64,000 bases of DNA. Source: Bacillota bacterium. Lineage in GTDB: Bacteria; Bacillota; UBA4882; UBA8346. Numbering within the stretch: position 1 is the first letter of the stretch; each line of letters starts with the position of its first letter. The position numbers and the translations under genes were made by a program. The notes below the pieces were generated by a model. That model ran no database searches. It was given only the letters and a program-made list of their open reading frames with translations, and was not told the DNA's origin. The stretch lies in NCBI GenBank assembly GCA_023426245.1, contig JAFABB010000006.1:46428-110427 (forward strand). Direction: 5' to 3'. Positions 59,354-64,000 of this stretch are shown one piece after another.

Positions 59354-60601
59354 ATGACTCCGATTAAAAGCTTTTATTTAAGCAGAATATTGGAAAGCAA
59401 GGTTTTCATAAATGATCGAAAAATTATTGGAAAATTAACTGAGTTGATTGCTACCAATGAAGAACCACCTCGGATAGCCTCTTGTATGGTAAAAAGCCAG
59501 GACGGCACAGTCAGACTCCTGGATTGGTCATATTTTTCCATTACCAAGATTCATAATAAATACCAAATTCTTTGTACTTGTGATTCTGAAATCACTCCGC
59601 CTTCAAATTCCATCCGCTTGAAAAAACACATTTTGGATAAACAAATTGTTGATATTGATGGCAAAAAAGTGGTAAGGGTTAACGATATCCGTTTGGCCCT
59701 TATTTCCACTGGTTTATACGTCGTTGCAGTTGATGTAGGTATCGAAGGGTTGCTAAGGCGTTTGGGATTAGCAAAACCGACTCGAAAAGTACTTCAATTA
59801 TTTGGTAAGAATATTTCCTCCAAATTTATCCTATGGAGTAATATGGAGGCGATTGGAACTCCATTGGTTAACTTGAAGCTTTCGACTTCATCCTCAAAGT
59901 TAAACACCTTACATCCTTCGGAGTTAGCGGATATCATAGAAGATCTTGATGTAAATACCCGGACAGCGATTTTCAGCGCACTTGATCATGATCGGGCTGC
60001 TGATGTCTTGGAAGAAATGGAAACCGAAGCGAAATCCAGTATTTTGGACCAACTATCAGTGGAAAAGGCCGCCGATGTTTTGGAAAAGATGCCTGCTGAT
60101 GAGGTTGCAGATATTCTGGATGATTTGGAAGAGGATAAAGCCGAAGAGTTATTGCAGGAAATGGACAAAGAAGCTTCTGCCGAAGTCCGGGAACTCATGG
60201 AATATCCTGAAAATCAGGTTGGCAGTTTAATGTCAACCGATTATATCTCTTTTAAAGAGTATATGACGGTGCAACAGACCATTCACGAATTAAGAAAACT
60301 GAAGCCGGAATCCGATACGATTTATTACCTTTACGTCGTTGATGACCAGAAGAGATTGACGGCTATCGTTTCATTAAGAGATTTAATCGTGGCTGAACCG
60401 GATATCAAGCTAGAACAAATCATGAACCGCAAAATTGTCTACGTTTATGATCAGGATAATATTAATTCTTTAGTCGAAATCATATCGAAATATAGTTTAT
60501 TAGCGGTTCCAGTTGTTGACCAGGAAAATAAAATAGTTGGTGTGGTTATTATTGATGATGTGGTTTTTGAAATCTTAAAGTCTAAAAAACGTCGACTATA
60601 A
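59354..60601 (+). CDS. PRC-barrel / MgtE N-terminal / CBS domain protein
   Basis: A soluble protein of 415 residues. About residues 1-170 look like two PRC-barrel-like segments (KVFINDRKIIGKLTEL and DKQIVDIDGKKVVRVNDIRL). About 185-290 is an acidic MgtE N domain with repeated AADVLEEM / AADVLEKM / VADILDDL helices. About 295-412 is a CBS pair (VGSLMSTDYI, VVDDQKRLTAIVSLRDLI). The transmembrane Mg2+ channel domain of MgtE is absent. In C. acetobutylicum-type clusters such a gene can accompany an NRAMP-related Mg2+ transporter, but none follows here. AAGGAGGT precedes the ATG. Confidence 0.88.
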   Translation: MTPIKSFYLSRILESKVFINDRKIIGKLTELIATNEEPPRIASCMVKSQDGTVRLLDWSYFSITKIHNKYQILCTCDSEITPPSNSIRLKKHILDKQIVDIDGKKVVRVNDIRLALISTGLYVVAVDVGIEGLLRRLGLAKPTRKVLQLFGKNISSKFILWSNMEAIGTPLVNLKLSTSSSKLNTLHPSELADIIEDLDVNTRTAIFSALDHDRAADVLEEMETEAKSSILDQLSVEKAADVLEKMPADEVADILDDLEEDKAEELLQEMDKEASAEVRELMEYPENQVGSLMSTDYISFKEYMTVQQTIHELRKLKPESDTIYYLYVVDDQKRLTAIVSLRDLIVAEPDIKLEQIMNRKIVYVYDQDNINSLVEIISKYSLLAVPVVDQENKIVGVVIIDDVVFEILKSKKRRL

Positions 60602-60768
60602 AGGGTATTTTGAAGTCAGAGATATTTTGAGAGTAATGGTTGATTTATTGGCGCGCGTATTCGCGTGCTTATGCGATTTAATCTTGACATGAACAGATTG
60701 TTTATTGTATAGTAAATACAATTCATATTCATTTGGAATTGAATAAAAATTAATGAGCAAGCACTAGA

Positions 60769-60884
60769 GGGCTGTTGCAAAAATATTTATAATCAAAGAG
60801 ATATAGTATGCTGCCTCGATGGATATTCGAGCACTTTCATATTGTTTATCTCTTTCGATAAGTTTCTTTTTTGCGGCAAGTCCT
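60769..60884. mobile_element. MITE-like imperfect inverted-repeat element (116 bp)
   Basis: The left side starts AGGGCTGTTGCAAAAATA and contains AAAGAGATATAG and TATG. The right side, read on the minus strand, starts AGGACTTGCCGCAAAAAA and contains AAAGAGATAAAC and AATATG at the same distances. AGGGCTGTTGCAAAA is typical of insertion-sequence ends. No transposase gene is present. Confidence 0.5.
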
Positions 60885-60919
60885 AAGTAGCCGGGCCTTG
60901 AAGGCAGCGGAATGAGTAA

Positions 60920-60952
60920 CCGTGGGACATATTCTTGTCTCAGGGTTTTTTT
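60920..60952 (+). terminator. Terminator-like hairpin in the leader of the CDF gene
   Basis: CCGTGGGACA at 60920-60929 pairs with TGTCTCAGGG at 60936-60945 (one mismatch, one G-T), followed by seven T. It lies 52 bases upstream of the CDF start and could be an attenuator. Confidence 0.65.
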
Positions 60953-61004
60953 ATATCATGATTTAATTTTTGAAAAGCAGATTATTTTTAAGGGGAGACC
61001 GCAA

Positions 61005-62402
61005 ATGAATGAGAAAAAGAAAGCAGCCCTTGCCTCAGTCATTGCAGCGATTTTTTTAACCGTAATGAAACTGACGATTGGCATTATTTCCGGAAGTTTA
61101 GGTATTTTATCGGAAGCAGCCCATTCAGCTCTTGATTTGGGTGCTGCCGTGATTACTTTTTTTGCGGTTAAAATATCCGATAAGCCGGCCGATCGGGAAC
61201 ATAATTATGGACATGGAAAAGTTGAAAGTTTTTCGGCGTTAATTGAAACTCTACTCCTTTTGGCTACTTGTGTTTGGATTATCTATGAAGCTTTGGAGCG
61301 GTTATTTGACAAAAAGGGCAGCGATGTTTCCAATACTTTCTGGGGAATCCTCGTTATTATAATATCGATGGTGATCGATATTACCAGGTCTAGGGCATTG
61401 AAAAAGGCTGCCGATAAATATGGCAGTCAAGCCTTGGCTGCTGACGCCCTTCATTTCAGCAGTGATGTTTTAAGTTCTTTCGTTGTTTTAATTGGTCTCC
61501 TTTGTGTCACGGCGGGCAAAATCTTTCAATTGCCAGGTCTTAATAATGCGGACCCCATTGCGGCTTTGGGAGTTTCGCTATTGGTCATCATAATCAGCTT
61601 TCGACTAGGTAAACAAACCATAGAAGTATTGCTTGATACTGCCCCTAAAGGGGTACTCAATCAAGTCCTGCATGAAGTGAATCAGATTAATGGAGTATTG
61701 GATGTCGCGAATGTAAGGGTACGGGCATCAGGACCAAGGGTTTTTATCGACTTAAACATAGGAATCGATAGAAATGAAAGTCATCGGGTAGTTCATTCCA
61801 TAGTAGATGAAGTACGAGACAGGCTGGAACAGAAAATTGTCAATTCCGATGTCATGATCAGTACCTATCCGGTAGATTTGGCCGGAGATGATCAAGAGAT
61901 TTATCATACTGTCAAAAAGGTTGTGGATAAATTTCCAATTTGCACCAATATTCATAATATCCACATCTATGAAGTGGCTGGACAAAAATTTATTGCAATT
62001 CATTTGGAAGTCAAAGAGAGCATGACTTTGAAAGATTCCCATCATTTGTCCCATGAAATTGGAGATCTAATCTGCCGGGAATTGAATGATGTCAAAGATG
62101 TGAGTGTCTATTTTGAATATGTAAAACGGCAATGTATTTCTGCCCAGGATGTAACCGCTCAAAATCAGGATACAATTGCTAAGATATTGGAATTGGTCGA
62201 GACAGTACCTGAACATCTCCACTGTCATGATATAAGGATTTATAGTCAGGGCGGCAAATTGACCATTTTTCTCCATTGTGAAATGAAGGAGGAATATTCA
62301 ATCGAACAGATTGAAACCCTTACCAAAGTGATCCGGGAAAAAATAGAGTCTAATATCCGGGATATTGATAGTATTCATATTCATGTAGAACCCATTAGTT
62401 AA
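61005..62402 (+). CDS. Cation diffusion facilitator (CDF) transporter with extended C-terminus
   Basis: A proton-coupled divalent-metal exporter. Six membrane helices occupy residues about 8-205, with the metal-site HxxxD motifs HSALD (His40, Asp44) and HFSSD (His150, Asp154). The C-terminal part is unusually long: three successive dimerisation-like repeats at about 215-290, 300-380 and 385-465, each with a VxNVRVR/IHNIHIY/CHDIRIY type strand. Total 465 residues against the usual 290-300. The ATG at 61005 follows AGGGGAGA. It overlaps the convergent ytaF by four bases. Mn2+ is a plausible substrate; Zn2+ or Fe2+ are possible. Confidence 0.88.
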   Translation: MNEKKKAALASVIAAIFLTVMKLTIGIISGSLGILSEAAHSALDLGAAVITFFAVKISDKPADREHNYGHGKVESFSALIETLLLLATCVWIIYEALERLFDKKGSDVSNTFWGILVIIISMVIDITRSRALKKAADKYGSQALAADALHFSSDVLSSFVVLIGLLCVTAGKIFQLPGLNNADPIAALGVSLLVIIISFRLGKQTIEVLLDTAPKGVLNQVLHEVNQINGVLDVANVRVRASGPRVFIDLNIGIDRNESHRVVHSIVDEVRDRLEQKIVNSDVMISTYPVDLAGDDQEIYHTVKKVVDKFPICTNIHNIHIYEVAGQKFIAIHLEVKESMTLKDSHHLSHEIGDLICRELNDVKDVSVYFEYVKRQCISAQDVTAQNQDTIAKILELVETVPEHLHCHDIRIYSQGGKLTIFLHCEMKEEYSIEQIETLTKVIREKIESNIRDIDSIHIHVEPIS

Positions 62403-63031
62403 TATAGACGAATGATCGCCAAAAAAATTAATAATATCCCTGGCAACAGCGAGAGTATTTTTTGGTTGATTTGCTGCAATAGAGTGACTTTTTGACCGAT
62501 AAAAGTGCCTAAATACAAAAAGATTAATTGAAAAACTCCAATCGCCAAGGGAATGGTAGAAGAATAAAAGCCGGTTAATGCACTACCAAATCCAACCCCG
62601 ATAGCATCGACCGATAAGGCTAACCCTAAAAGTAAGGATTCCGGCGTATCAATGGCTCCGGACTTATCAATATCAAACTCCAATGGATTACGAATCACTT
62701 GAATGGTTATACCCAATGATTTGATTGCTATTTTCCATAAAGTCGGTTCTGCGGATTTTTCCGCCGCATCTTTCAATAAAGCTTGCACGATGATCCAAAT
62801 TCCCATGAGGCATAATATGGAAATCCCTAAAATTTTAGCGAAAATAGGCGGTAAAATATATGAAAAAGCCCTACCGATTATGATTGCCAGCCCAGCATAA
62901 ACAATCGAAAAAAAGCATATTACAAGTTTGGATAGGAGTGGAATTCTGACTTTTTTTAAACCATAGACGATTCCTACCCCGAGCGCATCAAGACTTAGAG
63001 AAGTCGCAAGCACAATTAAAGAAAAGATCAT
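62399..63031 (-). CDS. ytaF: Sporulation membrane protein YtaF (MntP-like fold)
   Basis: A 210-residue membrane protein with six helices. LATSLSLDALGVGIVYGLKK and LLLGLALSVDAIGVGFGSALTG form the internal duplication shared with MntP Mn2+ exporters. The loop PLEFDIDKSGAIDTPES is an EF-hand-like calcium loop typical of YtaF, and marks it off from MntP. Known only as a sporulation membrane protein. It converges on the CDF gene, so two metal-transport-type genes end on each other. Confidence 0.87.
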   Translation of the reverse strand: MIFSLIVLATSLSLDALGVGIVYGLKKVRIPLLSKLVICFFSIVYAGLAIIIGRAFSYILPPIFAKILGISILCLMGIWIIVQALLKDAAEKSAEPTLWKIAIKSLGITIQVIRNPLEFDIDKSGAIDTPESLLLGLALSVDAIGVGFGSALTGFYSSTIPLAIGVFQLIFLYLGTFIGQKVTLLQQINQKILSLLPGILLIFLAIIRLY

Positions 63032-63265
63032 GGTAATGTATATCCTCTCGCTAAAATAGTCGTATGTTGTATTATATGATTTAAGCCCAACGGATGTTAT
63101 TGACGTTCACTCTTAAGCCGGGACGACGCCAAAAAGGAAACTCCGGCAATCAGCTTTCGATAAATCAAAATCAGGGGGATTTTATCGCTTAAATTCCCTA
63201 GAAAAGGATTCCGTCTCACACGGACCGAAAATAAATAATGGGACGTTTATGAAGGAGGAGGTTTT

Positions 63266-63799
63266 TTGAAAATGGGCTTTTTATTTAGCGAAGTTTTTTG
63301 GGGCGTTTTACTGGTTATTATTGGAACAACCGTAATTATTCGAGGGGTTTTTCATATCGATATACCTATTTTTTCAATAATTTTGGCGTTTATATTGATT
63401 TATGGCGGTATTCGGATTTTAATCGGCGGTTATGGCTTTGCAATTCCCAAAAATACAACTTTTTTTAACGATACTACGATTCACATTACAGAACCAGCAG
63501 AGACTTATAATACAATATTTGGAAAAGGAGTGATTGATTTCACAAAAGTAAATTTAAACAATCAAACCAAGAAAATTAATATTCATACAATTTTTGGGGC
63601 ATCCACTATTTTATTGCATCCCGAAACTCCTGTGAAAGTCACAATAAATACGGCTTTTGCCGAGACAGTGATGCCGGACGGCAACCAAATACAATTTGGA
63701 ACAAACGTTTATCAGTCCAAGACGTACAAGGCAGATCAGAATGCGTTGTTAATTGAGACGAGTGTTGTATTTGGCGGATTGGTAATCATCAATCGGTAA
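63266..63799 (+). CDS. LiaF-like membrane protein (DUF2154 domain)
   Basis: A 177-residue protein: two N-terminal membrane helices (about 6-27 and 33-53), then a beta-rich domain with HTIFGASTILLHPETPVKV and VVFGGLVIINR, characteristic of the cell wall-active antibiotics response (LiaF C-terminal) domain. In Bacillus LiaF regulates the LiaRS envelope-stress system, but no liaRS is here. The start is a TTG at 63266 after GGAGGAGG; an ATG at 63272 is also possible. Confidence 0.82.
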   Translation: MKMGFLFSEVFWGVLLVIIGTTVIIRGVFHIDIPIFSIILAFILIYGGIRILIGGYGFAIPKNTTFFNDTTIHITEPAETYNTIFGKGVIDFTKVNLNNQTKKINIHTIFGASTILLHPETPVKVTINTAFAETVMPDGNQIQFGTNVYQSKTYKADQNALLIETSVVFGGLVIINR

Positions 63800-63873
63800 T
63801 TATATCGAGCTGGACCCAAATTTCCATGTCGTGTATTAAATCCTCACATGAAAAATAGGAACTTTTTATCAAT

Positions 63874-63906
63874 GGGGCCGTCTCAGAAGTAAATTGAGAC
63901 AGCCCC
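63874..63906 (+). terminator. Intrinsic terminator
   Basis: GGGGCCGTCTCA at 63874-63885 pairs with TGAGACAGCCCC at 63895-63906 (one mismatch), followed by TTTT. Its core resembles the hairpin after glnN at 35083-35124. Confidence 0.85.
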
Positions 63907-63936
63907 TTTTGCATAAACAAAGAATGAAGAGGAATT

Positions 63937-64000
63937 ATGGAGCTAAAATCGTTGCAAACTTGGTTAAATTATGAGCAATACTTAATAAACCCCATTCAAT
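63937..64000 (+). CDS. Start of an unidentified gene (partial)
   Basis: The ATG at 63937 follows AAGAGG and the frame is open to the end of the window, giving MELKSLQTWLNYEQYLINPIQ. This is too short to identify. A folylpolyglutamate synthase-type N-terminus is one weak possibility. Confidence 0.45.
   Translation, partial: MELKSLQTWLNYEQYLINPIQ

Larger units (their letters stand above)
60602..61004. other. Non-coding leader region before the CDF gene
   Basis: About 400 bases without a gene. It holds a MITE-like inverted repeat at 60769-60884 and a terminator-like hairpin at 60920-60952. An open frame from 60912 into the CDF gene passes through that hairpin and has no ribosome site, so I do not use it as a start. 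Confidence 0.6.

Noticed and set aside
63032..63265. Manganese riboswitch in the leader of ytaF
   Set aside because: No GGGGAGTAGC-type block or other known pattern is visible on the minus strand.
1..64000. CRISPR array, restriction-modification or other classical defence genes, tRNA and rRNA
   Set aside because: None was found on reading both strands; the tandem repeats present lack spacer structure.

Overview
This window reads as chromosomal DNA of a spore-forming member of the Bacillota (Firmicutes). Shine-Dalgarno sites are strong, TTG and GTG starts are frequent, and Spo0A, SpoIVB, a YtaF-like protein, FapR, YqeK-RsfS and a GlnR-type box are all present. It does not look like a mobile region: I see no transposase, integrase, rRNA, tRNA or CRISPR array. 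I cannot name the species. Something near Hydrogenispora/Limnochordia or a related deep-branching clostridial group would fit, but that is a guess.

Region 1 (1-18730) is visibly richer in G+C and devoted to tetrapyrroles. Genes overlap tightly in the order cbiG (3' end only), hemA, cbiH, cbiJ, a Met8-like siroheme gene, hemC, a cobA-hemD fusion, hemB, hemL, cbiA, cbiP/cobQ and cobO. Together they lead from glutamyl-tRNA to uroporphyrinogen III, precorrin-2 and the anaerobic cobalamin branch. A hairpin follows, then a cobalamin riboswitch. The riboswitch precedes a cobaltochelatase CbiK that carries a signal peptide, then cbiL, a BtuF-BtuC-BtuD type corrinoid importer and an ABC-2 type ATPase/permease pair.

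Region 2 (18731-30700) starts with a repeat-rich non-coding island at the point where base composition drops. It continues with scattered genes: YitT-like, a decayed ORF, peroxiredoxin, AlkA-like glycosylase and a membrane metallophosphoesterase. A complete branched-chain amino acid ABC operon (livKHMGF) follows, then two paralogous proteins of about 56 residues flanking a phage ABA-sandwich domain gene.

Region 3 (30700-36722) is nitrogen assimilation: a GSI glutamine synthetase behind a perfect GlnR/TnrA consensus box, then a GSIII glutamine synthetase, then two tandem secreted paralogues of unknown function.

Region 4 (36850-58100+) is AT-rich housekeeping DNA: fapR-fabH with a probable FapR operator on its promoter, a GAF-GGDEF protein, obg, yhbY-proB-proA-nadD, an RRM protein, yajQ, a PilZ protein, yqeK-rsfS-leuS, a YgjP-like protease, spoIVB-spo0A, steA-steB with two glycosyltransferase-type genes, rnhA and a split transketolase.

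Region 5 (59080-64000) is metal homeostasis: an Mg2+ M-box riboswitch with its terminator, a cytosolic PRC-barrel/MgtE-N/CBS protein lacking a transport domain, a MITE-like hairpin and candidate attenuator, a CDF transporter with three C-terminal dimerisation-like repeats, convergent ytaF, a LiaF-like membrane protein and the first 21 codons of another gene.

The observations most worth following up are the exported CbiK under B12 control, the transporter-less MgtE-N protein under an M-box, the tandem secreted family at 35313-36722, the repeat island at 18.8-19.3 kb and the two small paralogues around 30 kb.
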